DNA of 64,000 nucleotides. Origin: 2-02-FULL-55-14 sp964534125. Lineage in GTDB: Bacteria > Bacteroidota > Ignavibacteria > UBA10030. Below are positions 32,737 through 47,700 of this stretch, one piece after another. A model generated the notes under the pieces. It did no database searches and had not been told where the DNA came from. It worked only from the letters and a program-made list of their open reading frames with translations. The translations under genes were made by a program, and so were the position numbers. The stretch's first letter is position 1. Each line of letters opens with the position of its first letter. The stretch lies in assembly GCA_964534125.1 (NCBI GenBank), contig CAZHOJ010000008.1, forward strand, positions 124,001 to 188,000, written 5' to 3'.

Positions 32737-35700
32737 TTATTTCAACAGGACGATCTTCCGTGCGGTGGTGACTGTGCCTGTCTCCAGGCGCACGATATAG
32801 ACACCAGCCGACAGACCCGCGGCATTGAAGTACTCTTCATGATATCCGGCGTCCATCGTTCTGCTGATGAGCGTTCGGATCTCCCTGCCAAGGATGTCGT
32901 GGACCGTCAAGTGAACCGGACTGGCCTCCGGCAACGTGAACCTGATGATGGTCTCCGGATTGAACGGGTTCGGGTAGTTCTGATGCAGGACCACTGCCTT
33001 CGGCACTGCATCGATGCCGTCACTGTTCTCTTCGATGAACGCCAGGTCTCCGATCACGAGCCGAAAGGCCTTCGTACCATCCCCCGAGTTTACCCGTACC
33101 GCCTGATCCCGCAGGACGTCATACGCCATGCGGGTCTCCAGGTCAAAGAGAAAGACCCGCTTGCCCGCTGAAGATGCGTTCCCGATGGCAAGGTCCACGG
33201 GGATCCGCTTGTCACCTGTCCGGAGCTCGAAGTCCCACACGTATCCGTCCTTGCCTCCCTCCCGTATGTCGTGGGTCAGCGCTGCCGACTCGTTCGGGAA
33301 GGCAACAGAGATCATGCCGGATCCCATGAAGGGGGGTTCCGTGAGGTCTTTGCTGTCTATTCCGTCCGCCGCCATGGGTGAGACGCCGAGAATGTTCTCC
33401 TCATCGATGACACGGTTGTCCGTACGTGTCGCCGAGATCCGCATTGTCCAGTTCTCTCCCTTTATTGCGTTGTCCGTGATGGTCCTTGTGGGGATCTGTT
33501 CCGGTGCCGCGGAGGACGAGCGATCCACGATGTTGAACCGAAGCGTCGTCGCTCCGGTCGCTCCCATGTTGATGACGATCCCCTCCCACGCCTTCAGGAT
33601 GCTGGGATTCGGGTTCCATCCGCTGTTCGATCCGCCAACGCCGACGAACTCCCACGTCTTTCCGGTCAGCGACTGCCCGTTGTCCAGGCTCAGACTGTCG
33701 AGGTGTATGGGTACGTTCAGCGGATTGCCGATGAAGTTGTACCCGTTCTGAAGCTGGATACCGTTCTTGCTGAGGTCCTCGGCCCGGATGACCGATCCCG
33801 GCCCCGCCTTGATGACGACTCCCTCACGCACAATGAGGAAGAAGGCCTTTCCGGGTGTGATGATGGACGCGTTCAAGATGGAAGGATATTCATCGAACGG
33901 ATCGGAGGCGGGGAGAGAGCTGTTGTACGAGAAGAACCTCCACTCCTCGGTGTTATACGACCCAAGACCCGTGTGCGTCTCGAACACGCTCCGCGGCGAC
34001 TTGTCGTCGAGGTCCAGCGGTACAGAGAACATCCGGTACGCGTACACCGCAGGCGTTCCTGTTGCCAGTGCGTTCAGGTTCGGCTGGGTCACGGTATTCC
34101 CCGACGGGTCCACGCGGGTGATGGGCGTCGCGATGATGATGCGGATGGAATGAACAGGCGTATAGGATACATTTCCCGCTCCGTCCGACCCGCGAACGCG
34201 ATAGTCGACGCCGTACATCCTGTTGGTGTTGATGTAGGAGCCGGGGATCGATGCTGTCCCGCCGCTGACCGAAGAGAACGATGAGGAGGTTGCAGCGTCC
34301 CACGAGGTTCCCGACCGGCGATACTGCAGCTCGAGCGCTGTCATTCCTGAAAGACCGTCCGAGGCCGAGGCAGAGATGAGAATCGACTGCGGATTGTCCG
34401 AGTTGAACGATGCCACGGCCAGACTGTCATGCTGGACGATCGGCGGGTGGGGATCGTACCGGGCCTCGAGCTGGACCGCGGTTGCCGGGTCTGCATTCCC
34501 CTGACCATCCTCGAGGTAGACGTAGACAAGGGAGATGCCTGTCGATGTAAGAGAAATAGAAAGTACCGGGTTCGATATCGGGACCCTGGTCCCCGGCGTA
34601 CCGATGCTCGGCTGTACGTTGACGGCATACCAGACCGCACTGATGCCCGACGGATCGGTGGGATGCGTCCAGGTAACAGTATACTGCGGATTCCTCGACC
34701 ACCCCTGTGGCGAGATCTGTGTCGCAATGGGAGAGGCTGGTGCAGTGATATCCGGCGTTGCGGTGGTGCCATTCGCTTCGTTCGAGTATCCCGAATACCC
34801 ACCGGCATTGGATGCCCGGATGCGATACACATACAGCGTCGCCGGTGTCAGGCCGGTGTTCGTGTAGGTGGTGGTGTTTGCATCGAGTGTGGCGATCTCG
34901 CTGTACGTTCCTTCTGTTCCGGTCTTTCGCTCGAGGTGGAAATGCAGCTCGTTGGCGGAATCGTCGTTCCACGACAAACTGATCGTCGTCGTGGTCATTC
35001 CGATGGTCGTAAGCTGAGTCGGTATCGGTGGCGGGGCCACATATATGAGGGTTGTCGCGTTCGCTTCATTGGAGTACGCCGAAGCGCCCGCAGTGTTGTA
35101 TGCACGAATGCGGTAGTAGTACAGCGTGTTCTCCGAGAGGCCGGAGTTCTGATACGTGGTCACATTCGCTCCAACGAGCCCTATTTGCGAATACGTCCCC
35201 CCTGTTCCGGTCTTTCGCTCGATCGTGAATCCCTCCTCATTGGTCGCATTGTCTGTCCAGCTCAGGTCGATCTGCGATGAGGAGACGGCGTTCGCAGTCA
35301 GCTGTGTCGGCGGCTCCGGAAGTGTGGGCACAGCGAGAGTCTGCGCGCTATCCTCGTTGGAGTACACCGAGAATCCGGCCGCATTGTATGCCCGCATTCT
35401 ATAGAAATAGACGGTCGATGGAACCAGATCTATCTCGTCAGCAAAACCTGTCGCATCGAACCGTACCCGCACGATCTCCGCATACTCGCCCCCCTCCACC
35501 TTTCGCTCTATGGCAAATCCATTCTCATTGGTCGAGAGATCCGTCCAGCTGAGTTGTATGCCGGTCGAATGGACGCCCGTCGCGACGAGATCTGACGGGT
35601 AGACTGGTGGCGAAGAAGCTGGAGTATAAACTGAGTCGTCGTCGAACCATACGAGCGGGGCGACCGCTTCTGTCCGACTCGCCACAAATGATCGATTCGC

Positions 35701-38700
35701 GAGGAACTGCCCGTCAAGGAAGTCCCCTTCCCAGTCAATGCCGTCCCGCAGCGTCTTGAGATACTTATACTCATGGACTCCCTCTGTGACCGTCACCTGC
35801 CCTGTATAGATGCTGTCCCCGTCCGCATCACGCAGCGTGTCGGCCGTATTTTCCCAGCCGTTGAAGTCCCCCGCGACCTTCACGATATCCCCAAGATCAG
35901 GACGGAATGATCCCCGCCGCATCTTGACGTTCATGCGTACATTGAATGTCACCGGGATGGTGATGGGAGCCAGCGTCGTCGCGGTCGCTTCATTCGAGTA
36001 GGCCGACACACCGGCTGAATTATACGCCCGTACCTTGTAGGTGTACTGCGTCTGCGCCAGCAGATCGCGGTCACTGTACGATGTGACGTTCGGTCCCAGA
36101 ACAACGATCTCGGAATAGCTACCCGCACCTTGCCGCCGCTCTATCCGGAAGCCTTCCTCAGTGCCGGCGTTGTCCGTCCACGACAGGTCGATGCCAATAG
36201 ATGACACCGCGTTCGCCGCGAGGCTCGTCGGTGCCGGGGGCGCTGTCAGGACGTCCATGATCGTGACGCCGGCCGCATAGCTCTTCGCTCCCTCGAACCC
36301 GGTGGAATCCACCGCTGCGATACGATAGTAGTAGTACGATCCGGCTGCGGCCATACCATCCTGATATGTCGTACCCGTAACGGAATCCATCCGCGTCGTC
36401 GCCATGCTATCGAGACCCCGATAGACATAGTACTTCATGAAGGGCACGGCGCCGCCCCCGTTCGACCAGCTGAGGTCCGCCTTCGATGGGCTGGTCGACG
36501 ATGCTGTCAGGTCCTTCGGTGGGAGCTGGAGATCAAATTCCTGAGGTGACCGGGCTCTGTTCGAATACCGGACCTCGTCATAAACGCCCGACCATGCTCC
36601 GGCAGGATTGTTGATGACGAATGCATCGGTGTTGTCCGTCATTCCCTGCGGCGTGAGAGCCATCGATCGTTCCAGCATTCCGTCGACATATATGGATGCG
36701 GCGTCGGTCGAGATGACAGCAGCAAGATGGTGCCATCTGCCGTCGTTCAGTGCACGGCTTCCGACAAGTTGTGTCGTTTCGCCTGCCGTCGTTCCGCTGT
36801 AGACCGATAGCCTGGGTGTGAATGAACCCGCGTCCATTCCCAGCACCCATCCTTTGTACGTCGAACTCGTTCCGAGCTTTTGAGCAAATGTAACGAAGCT
36901 GGTTCCGGTCTGCCGGACCTGGACCCAGAATTCAACGGTCAATGCTCCTGATCCCACATCGAAGGAGGCGTCATGGGGCACGAAAATCGATTGCCCGACA
37001 TCCGTGACACCTTTGCCCATATCGAACCTTCCCGCTTCGATCGTGACTCCTGTGGATATCGTGCCGTTATTACCATGTCCGCTTCTGTCCTCCACAACGG
37101 TGCTGCCGGCATAATCATTCATGTGCAACAGCAGAACCGTGCTCGCATCAGGAGCGTACTCGCCCGGTCGTTCGACATAGGTCGGGGCAGCATTTTCGAA
37201 TATCGAGACCGACTGCGAATTATAGTTTGCTGTGACAAGATCGACGAGACCGTCACCGTTGAGGTCACCGGCAGCCACCCCGTACGGTGTCGTGCCCGAC
37301 GGGAAGGTGACCTGCGGCGAAAGCGAGATGGATCCCGGCGTGCTTGTGTTCTGGAATACCGCGATGGCATTACCGGTCGTCGTGACCGGATCGGGGAGCC
37401 CATCACCATTGGCATCGGTGAGCAGGATCGTTTCAGCGCCGATGCCACCCGGCATGAATATGTACGGCAGCCCGACCGAGAACGACCCTCCGGTTCCGTT
37501 GTTCCGCAGGATCTGGATGTTCGCATCCCCTCCGAAACTGTTCACCACAAGAATATCGGTCTTTCCGTCACCGTCGATATCACCGAGGGATACTCCCGTC
37601 GTGCTGGTATCCGTCCCGAGTTCCATCGGAGCATCGAAGGACCCGGTTGTGATGGCTCCCGGCGTAGCGGTATTCCGATAAACGAAGATACTCGTATTGA
37701 CAGTCGAGTTGCTCGTCACGACGATCTCGGGCCTTCCGTCATCTGTCAGGTCCCCCGCGGCGATAGCAAGAGCGAGGTCTCCCGACCAGAAATCGACCTG
37801 CGGTGCAAAGGAGATCGTGGTCCCCGTGGTCTGGTTCCTGAATACCGACATGAGGTCGCTGTTCATGGAAGTTGTCACGATGTCCGGCTTTCCGTCCAGA
37901 TCGACATCGGCGATCGTCACCTGCGTGGCGCTCGTTGTTGAGATGGTGACCGGAGGCGCGAGCGTGATGCTGCCGGGTGAACTGGTGTTGCGCAAGATTG
38001 TGAGCGACGACCCGTTATGGTTCGATGTCACCAGATCGAGGCGGCCATCACCATCCAGATCTCCGCTTGCGATCTTCCAGGGATTTGTCCCGGTAGCGTA
38101 CTGCTGCCGGGTATCGAAGCTGCCCGGTGAGAGCGGTCCGGAGGAATGGATATTCCGGAAGATGTTCACGGCGTTCGCCCCGAATGCTGCGACCGCGAGA
38201 TCATTCCGGCCGTCCCCGTCAAAGTCGGCAGCTACGACGGAACGCGGTTGCGTCTCTGTCGTAAGATCGACCTTTGGCTTGTACGACGACGATGAAACAG
38301 CTGACGGCGAAGGGACGGTCACATTGAACGGACGCGAATGTGTAGCGCTCAGGCCCGCAACCGTAACACTCACCGGTCCATAGGATGCACCGGAAGGAAC
38401 TGTGACCGTGAGGGATGTCGTTGTCGCAGCTGTAACAGTGGCTCGGACGCCTCCGAACCGAACGATGTTCTCGGCCGGCACTGCAGAGAAGCCAGACCCT
38501 AAGAGTGTAACGCTTGTCCCGGGCACACCGCTTGACGGACTGATCCCTGCCACCATCGGCGGTGTCTCCGCCGGGATAACGCTTATCTCGTTGCTATACC
38601 CCCCCTCATTCCCATCGGCATCCACAGAGGTCACACGATAATAGTACGTCGTACCATTCACCAGCCCTGCGAGAGTAATGCTCGTGTCGGCACGACCCGT

Positions 38701-41700
38701 CATTACGGAGTCCACGCGGACTGTTGGCTGGGGAGACTCCCCACCGTAAATGTTGTATCTGAACACTGTCGTGGTACTGCTCTGATCCCAACGCAGCATT
38801 ACGCTGCCGTCGCCGGCCTCGGCAGTCAGGTTCTCCGGCGCCCGCGGCTCCGCCGGCTCGAAGGTGAAGTCATCGAAGTAGTACGGGATCGACTGGTAGA
38901 CAGGACCCGAGATGCCCAGTGTGATCTTGGTGAAATGGAAGTCGCCGGCACCCTCCCCCACGAGCGTCCCGTCGATCCACAGTTTTGCGGAATCCCTGTC
39001 GACCTCGGTCTCAAGGAAGTGCCAGCCGTTCGTCCTGGTGATGCCAGTGTTCGTCTTCGTCTGATCGACGATGACATAGTAGGGCCCGCCATCCCAGTCT
39101 TCCGTGGCGATCTCGAAATTCTGGAGAGGCGATTGCGTGTGGTCGGCCATGCTGAAGTGTACATAGAGAGACTGAACGCCTGCTCCGTTCTCATAGAACC
39201 AGACGCTCGATCTTCCCCGTATCGGCTGCGAGAAGGCACGCTCGAATACCGCATGCCCTGTACCCGTCTGAGAAACACGGACCGACTGTGTCCCGGAGTG
39301 GGCCTGGTCGGTGGAGATCGCAACGTCCCCGTTCACGGTGCTTTCGGTCCAGAACGGATCGAGACCGAGGCCGGATTCGAAATCATCGGCAAACGGGAAG
39401 AGCTCCGATGGCGGGATGTTCACGACAACATGGACAGGGCGCTGAGAGAGCGTCAATCCGGTCACAACGTTGTTCGTGATCTCACAAGAGTACGCGCCGG
39501 CATCTGAGGCAACTGCAGAGGCAATTGTATATGTGCTCCCCGTCGCGTTTGAAATTGGATTTCCGTCCTTTAGCCATTGATACTGATCCGACGGGGCATG
39601 GTCAGAGACCACGAGAACAAGGAGCTGTCCGACATTGATGACCGTATCCGACTCGACGCCGATGCTGTCTTGCGGCACATACTCGAAGATCTCTGAAGCA
39701 ACCGCTGCATTCGGCTCCAGGTCTTCCATCGTCAAACGATTTCCTGCAACACCCAGACGGGTCAGGTTCGTGAGCGGGCTAAGATCTGGCAGTGCTTCGA
39801 ACCGATTGTTGTTCAGATACAGATGCTCGAGGAGCGTCAAACGGACGATGGAGTCGGGGACCGCTCCACTGAACTGGTTGTCCAGCAGGAACAGGTATTT
39901 CAGCTTTGAGAGCCGGCCAATCTCCTGCGGTATCGTCCCGCTTAGTTGGTTTGACCGAACATCGAGGGCGAACAGGTTGCCCGCAGACATCAGATCGACA
40001 GGCAGGGATCCGGTGAGCTGATTCCAACCAAGCTGCACCTCGACAAGGTTCGGATGCGCTCCAAGCCCCGCCGGGATAGTGCCCGTCAGGAGATTATTAT
40101 TCAAAACGAGGCTCCCAAGATTCGGTGGGGAAGCGAGAGCCTCTGGTATGGTGCCCGTAAGCTGGTTGGAGTTCAGATAGATCTGCACGAGGTTCGGCAG
40201 GCTCCCCAGTTCGGACGGGATGGTCCCGGTCAGCCCGCTGTTCCAGATGTGCAGGTTCACCAGCGCCGTCATGTCGCCGATCGCCGCAGGGATCGGGCAG
40301 TTCAGACTATTCCAACCCATGGCCAACGTTGTAACAGCGTCCAGTTGTCCGATGCTGGCTGGGATCGGTCCAACCAGGTTGTTGTTGTCAAGATTGATTT
40401 CGGTCACGCGGCCGCCCGAGACTGCGAGGCCGTACCATGTATCAATCGGTCCCGTCAGCCAGTTCGCCCTGTTCGTCCAGGCCGGGCCGTTGGTGCTGTT
40501 GTAGAGGTCGACGAGAGCGAGTGAATCCCGCTGGAGCGGTGTCAGGTAGACGCCGACATGAACGGGCCGTCCGTTGAGCGTGAGACCAGGAAGGAGCGAA
40601 CTGCTCGCCCACCACGAATACGACCCCATTGACGATGAGTCGACGCTCGGGATCTCCAGACCGCCCATGGCGCTGCCTATCTCCACTCCGTTGCGCATCC
40701 AGTGGTATGTCGTTGTCAGGCTGGAGTACGGGACGGAGAGGAACAGGTTCGACTTCCACAACACCGTCGTGTCCCGTTCGACGCCGACACTGTCCTGGGG
40801 CACATATTCAAGAATCTCTGAAGCAACCGCTGCATTCGGCTCCAGGTCTTCCATCGTCAAACGATTTCCTGCAACACCCAGACGGGTCAGGTTCGTGAGC
40901 GGGCTAAGATCTGGCAGTGCTTCGAACCGATTGTTGTTCAGATACAGATGCTCGAGGAGCGTCAAACGGACGATGGAGTCGGGGACCGCTCCACTGAACT
41001 GGTTGTCCAGCAGGAACAGGTATTTCAGCTTTGAGAGTCGGCCGAGTTCCTGGGGGATCTCGCCTGTCAGCTGGTTACTCCGCACGTCCAGTGCGAAGAG
41101 TTGCGAGAGATTTGTCAGTTCCACCGGCAAGGTGCCCGTCAATTGGTTGTTGCCAACCAACAGGTTCACGAGCGTTGTGATCGACCCGAGCTCCGGCGGG
41201 ATCGAGCCGGTCAGCTGATTCCCGCTCAGTTCGATGACGCCCAGATTGGGGAGACCGCCCAGAGAAGCGGGGATGCTCCCTGAAATCTGGTTCCCCTGCA
41301 AATAGATCGTAGACAGATTTGTCAGGTTGCCGAGTTCGGCAGGAAGAGGGCCACTCAGTCCGGCGATCCACATGATCAGGTTGACCAGGGCCGTCATGTT
41401 GCCGATTGTCGGGGGGATTCCACCGCTCAGCTGGTTGTGACCGAGCCTGAGATCCCACACCGCACTGAGGTTGCCGATACTCTCCGGGATTGGTCCAACC
41501 AGGTTGTTGCCGTCAAGATTGATTTCGGTCACGCGGTCACCCGAGATGGCGAGGCCGTACCATGTGTCAATCGGCCCAGTCAGCCAGTTCGCCCTGTTCG
41601 TCCAGTTCGCTCCATTGGTGCTGTTATAGATGTCCACGAGCGCCAGTGAGTCGGATTCGAGCGGAGTGAGATCAGGCGTGACAGATACCTCATTGGAGAG

Positions 41701-44700
41701 TCCACTGACATTCCCGACCCGATCGAATGCCTGGACGATGAAATGGTATGTCGTCCCGCTGACCAACCCGCTGACAGTATATGTCGTATCAGCCCGGCCG
41801 CCGAGTGTGGAATCGATCTTCGTCGAGGGAGATGGGGCGGTGCCGCCATAGATGTAGTAACCCAGGACATCCGGTTCCGCATTGGCATTCCACGTCAGGT
41901 GTGCGACGTGCGTACCTGGAATTGCGCTCAGGCCGCTTGCAGGCGCCGGCGGCCAGTCGAAGGGGAATGCTCCCATATCGTTTCGTGTGCCGTCCGGGTC
42001 ATTGTAGGCGGCTGACGGGTCGCCCGTATTCATGGCCGGCGAGGTGCCGGCTAGCATGAAATTGCCGCTGGCGGGCTGGTTGAACTGCGGATCAAGCGAG
42101 GTCTCCCCTATGCCGGGTGCGGTATAGGTACCAGCACGCGGACTGTTGTACAGGATGTTGTACGATGTGATACCATCTGCCGCAAGATTGTACCAGGCGT
42201 AGTTGTTCGTCGAGAAGATGTTGTTCTTGACGACCGATGCAGCAGCTGAGCCGTTCAGGTACAGCGCATAGTAGCAGTTGTAGAATGTGTTGTTGATGAT
42301 GGTGATGGCGGCAGATGCCTCGATGCCGTGGGCGAAGGTCTTCTTGCTGTTACGGAAGATGTTCCGCGTGACCGTCACCGGCTTGCGGAGATCGAGCAGA
42401 TCATCGGCAAGGTTCGAGGGGTCCTGGAACATGAACCCGGAGATGTGTATCCCCTGGTTGTCATAGATGATGCTTGAGCTGACGGCCTGAAGAACCGACG
42501 TGTGCAGGTACAGGTGCCGGTCGGTTTCAAGGAACGAGCTCGTGTAGCTTCCCCGGAGATAGCCCGGTTTTTGGGTCACAAGCCCCTCAGCATATGTGCC
42601 CTCGGCGACCTTGACCGTATCCCCGGAGGCCATCGCCGTCAGCGCCGTCTGTATGTTCCTGAACGGCGCACCGACGGAGCCGTCGTTTGCGTCATTGCCG
42701 GCCGTGGAGACATGGACAGCGCCGGACGTCGTTGTGAACGACCGATCGGCGTATGGTCCCGTTCCAAGCGTGACATTGCCAGCGACCCTCCAGTAGTATG
42801 TCGTGCCGAGCTCGGCCAGATAGACCGTCTTTGACGAGTCGGTTGTTGTCGTGTCGAACACGATCGAGTTGAATCCGGGATCTGAAGCCACCTGGAGATG
42901 ATATGACGTGGTTTCGGCAGTCCGGTTCCAGACGAACTGGATGGTCAGCGGCACACGCATGGCACCACTGACTGGCGTCATGAGCGATGGTGCTGCAGGC
43001 ACGGGAGGCAGATAGGGAGAGTGCGCTGTTCCTCCATATGTTCCCATGTCTATGCGGGTGTTGTATGGAGATGGTTCCTCGCCGACAGGGTCTGACGGAT
43101 CTCCGGCATCGATGGCAATTGAGGTCTCACGTATCCGGAAATCGTTGTTCGCGACGTCCCGAAACTTCGGGTCGCCCGAGATGTCTCCTACACCCGGGCT
43201 CGTATCGCCTCCGCTGTAGTTGAACGAGTTGGCGTAGAGCAGATTGTAGGGCCGTTCCGCCGCCGTGTAGGCGGACATGGAAAATCCCCAACCGTTGTTC
43301 GCAACGATGTTGTTCTTCACCAGCGGCGTGCCCGCGCCGCTCTTTAATTCGAAAGCGAACGAACAGCTATACACCGTGTTGTTCGTGACCACGGCTCCGC
43401 CATTGACATCGATGCCCGTCCCCCCCGCCGGCACTGAACGAACGATGCAATGCCGGACGACCGATCCGTTGTAGACCTTCAGGGCCTCCGACGTTACCGC
43501 GCTCGTGGCACGGAAGACGAATCCGTCGATCGTCGAGCCATACTGATCGGTCAGCATCGTCGACGACGTTCCTTCCACAAAGGTCTTGTGCGCGACGATA
43601 TCACGGGAGGTAAGATCAAATCCCGATGTGAATCCGCCAAGCAGGATCACCGGCTTCGACGTCGTCAGCGCCTCTGTGTACGATCCCTCCGCGACCTTGA
43701 TCGTGTCGCTAGGAACCGCGCGGCTCAGTGCTGTCTGGATGTTTCGCAACGGAGTTCCCGGAGAACCATCGTTTCCATCATTGCCGGAAATCGATACGCA
43801 AAGAACGCCATCGGTGGTCGTGAACGACCGAGAGGAGTAGGGCGATGTTCCGAGGGTGACGTTGCCCGCGACTCTCCAGTAGTATGTCGTGCTGAGCTCA
43901 ATCAAAAAGACAGTCTTTAAAGAGTCGGCGGTCGTGGTGTCGAACACGATCGAGGTGAATCCCGGATCAGAGGCGACCTGGAGATAGTATGATGTGGTCT
44001 CAGATGTGCGATTCCAAACGAGCGTCACACCGAGCGGAACATGCGTTGCACCATCGAGGGGGGTCACGAGCGCTGGTGCGGGCGGTACAGGAGGCAGATA
44101 CGGCGAGTGAATGGTGCCACCGTATGTTCCCATGTCGATACGAGTGTTGTATGGCGACGGCTCTGCGCTGGGGTTATCGTTCGGATCGCCGGCATTGACG
44201 AACGGCGAAGTCTCGTACAACCGGAAATCTCCGTTGATTGCATCACGGAACTGGGCAGCCGCTGTGAGATCCCCCGCGCCGGGGTCTGTGTAACTCCCCG
44301 AGTAGGGGTATGTGTTTCCGGAGAATCCATTGTAGCTCCGCACCGCAGACGAATAGCTGTTCGTCACCATCCCGTACGAAGAATTCGCGATAATATTGTT
44401 GCGCACATCCGGCGTACCAGTCCCTGAATTGATCTTGATCCCATACGACCCGCCGTAGACTGTATTGTTGAACACTATTGCACCGCCGCTGATATCGATG
44501 CTCGGAACGAACGTAGCAGACATCCCCCGGAAGGCATTATGGGAAACGATGGATCCGTTCCCTGCCCTCAGGGCCGCCGTGGTAACGCCGCTGCTTCCTT
44601 CGAATACGAACCCATCGATCTCAGACCCAAACTGATCGTTGAGCAGGATCGGCGTGGAGCCGTTGATCCTCGTCTTGTTCGCAAAATTATCGCGTGCACT

Positions 44701-47700
44701 GCCAGTGAACACTTCTGTATACCCGCCCAGCAAATGCACCTTCACCGCAGTTGTCAATCCCTGCGTGTAGGTCCCGCCGGCCACTTTGATCGTGTCGCCC
44801 GTTGATGCGCGGTTGAGCGCCAGCTGGATCGTCCGGAACGGGGAACCGGCATGGCCGTCGTTGCCATCGTTGCCGAGCGTTGACACATGGATCGGTGTTA
44901 CGAACGGGCGGAATGTGAGCTCGTTCGATGTCCCGCTTTCCTGCTCTGCATTATCGACCGCAGTGACCCGGACGTAGTATGAGAACCAGTTGGACAGGCC
45001 GCTTACCGTGACCGATGTATCACCCCAGGCGAGTGTGGAATCCGTGAGCTGCGACGGTGGCGAAGCTGTCCCAGCGTACACACGGTACCATCCGATGTCT
45101 CCATCCCGGGACCTGTTCCAGGTCAGTGTGACCTGACCATCTCCCGCGACAGCCGTCAGGAGCGTCGGCGCGAACGGCCGCATCGCCTCGGACGCCACCC
45201 AGCCGTATCCTCCCGTCGCCGATGCGTGCAGTCTGTTCACGCTCGCATCGTGGACGACGTCTCCCGAGGGTTCGTCGAAGTGGTACAGCAATGCAAGCCC
45301 CGCCTCATTCGCCCGCACAGGGCGTCCCATCCAAGCGCGGATCTCCTCTCCGCTCTGCTCCCTCATCCATATGCGCACTTCATCGATGTGTCCTTCGAAG
45401 AAGTTGCTCCCGTTGGGACGGCGGCCCACATACAGCATGGTCGAATCGATGGAAATACCCGGTACACCGGACTGACCGGCTACGGCGATCCCGTCAAGAT
45501 ACAACGTCAGCGAACCGCCGATCTTCCACGTCAGAGCCGCGTGATGCCATGTACCGTCCCGCAGGTCAGCACCTGCTGAGGACAGGATCCACCACGTGTC
45601 AAAATAGGCCAATCCCTGCAGTGTGCCGTCGGTACCAAGCGAGAGTTCTGCTCCAAGGTCGGATCCGTCGTCCAATCGCATGATCGTGTGCGCATGCGTA
45701 TTGTTCGTGGCCTTGAACCAGGCTTCGATAGATGCATCCCCCTGCAGCGAAAGGAGATGGGAATACTCCGTATTGAGGAACGCCTCGATACCGTTGAGAC
45801 CAATAGCTCCGCCCTGTTCTACTGCGGGTACAGCATATGCCGTGTCGGCGAAGTATCCCTCGTGGAAATCATTGTCGATGATGGAGATCGTGAACCGGTA
45901 GAGCGAGCCGTTGGTAAGACCGGGATAGACGAAGAAGGTATCGGTTGTCGTGGTGGTGAATCCCAACAGACCAGAAGCCCCACCCTGATAGATAGCATAG
46001 TACTGCAGGTCCGGAAGCGTGCTGGCATTCCAGGTAAGGAGCACGGAACCATCCTGTGCGGTCGCCGTAAGGCCTTCAGGCGCTGCGGGCGGTATGACCG
46101 TCGTAATGGCGCGTTCCGATGTGAATCCTGATCCCGCAAATCCGTTATCGACCGCCTGAACGCTCCAGTAGTACGTCCCCTCCGGCAGCAGAAGGTTCGC
46201 GGTTGTTCCCTGCTGGACATTCCCCATTCCCGGAAGACGGCGTTTGCCTGTTGTCAGGTCGGAGGATGGCGAGACGATGTCCGATCCACCGCTGGTGGTG
46301 CCGACGCGAAGGTTATAGGTGAGGCCGTTCTGCGGCGTCTGCGCATCGGCCGGAGCGTCCCATGACAGCGTCAGCACGCTGCCGTTAAGGATCTGGTCCG
46401 TGTTCGCCGGTACAGAAGGGGGCGTGTTCGCGACTGATCCGTTGTTCCGGTAGACCTTCGAGACATACGTGGTATCACCCGTCAGACTCCCTAGAACGAG
46501 GAGGTCGAGGTCGCCATCATTGTCGTAATCACCCCAGTCCGAAGATGCATATGCAAGCCCGGGAAGCACAACGGCTGCATCGTGTACGAAAACACCGCTT
46601 CCATCATTCCGATAGATTTCGGACTTCTCTGCATACGAAGCATCACAGTACCCAACGAGGCAAAGATCCAGATCACCATCGTTGTCATAGTCGGCCCATG
46701 TCCCGGAACTGAGCCTGATGCCTGGCAGGCTTGTCGAAAGTTCTGTGAATACTCCGCTGCCCTCATTTCGATATATCTTGCTGGCAGAGCCAAAATCGAG
46801 TGTCCCCGTCATGAGAATATCGAGATCTCCATCGCTGTCGTAGTCTCCCCACGCAACCGATCCGGTATGCATCCCAGCAAGACCAGCATTGATGTCCGCA
46901 AACGATCCCCCTCCGTCATTTCTGTATATTCTCGAGATTATCGTGCCGCCCGTCGGGCTCGTGACCCCCTCAATGAGTATGTCCAGGTCCCCATCATTGT
47001 CGTAATCTCCCCACACCGAACAATCGTTGTAGATACTGAGGGCCGGAAGTGTGGCATTGGCATCTGAAAACGCTCCCCCATCATTCCGAAATATTCTGAA
47101 GACGCTTCCGCCCGTTATCAGAAGGTCCGGATCTCCATCGTTGTCATAGTCCCCCCACGCCACTCCGCCCCACGAGACATTCAACAGCGTAGCCCCGATG
47201 TCTACGAAGGCATCGCTTCCGGCATTCCGGTAGATCTTCGTGAAATTCCCGGTGCTTGAAGACCCTGAAAGTGCAAGGTCAAGGTCCCCATCCAGGTCAT
47301 AGTCACTCCACGCCGCTGCACCGAAGATCGTCCCTTTCAGCGAGGCGTTGATATCCGTAAATGTTCCGCTTCCATCGTTCCGATAGATGTGAGCGATTTC
47401 AGCATCCCCGCTCCCCCGTCCAGCCAGGAGGACGTCCAGATCGCCATCGTTGTCATAGTCCCCCCAGATGCATGCACCATCTTTGACAGGAGCCATGGCA
47501 GCATTGATATCGCTGAAGAGCTCCCACCCTCCTTCATGATAGAGCGGCAGGATCTCTGCTTGTGTCAGCGCACGGTTGTACACACGGATGTCGTCGATGA
47601 GCCCGTCGAAGTAGTCCGCGTTCAGATTTGACAACTCACCGATGACAAGGTCGTTCGTATTGCTGCCAACGGTGAAAGCCGCCGACCAATCCGATTGGAG

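Noticed and set aside
36973..37941. Plus-strand frames of 150-320 codons inside the giant gene
   Set aside because: They are antisense to a domain-rich coding frame, lack family matches and reflect codon periodicity.
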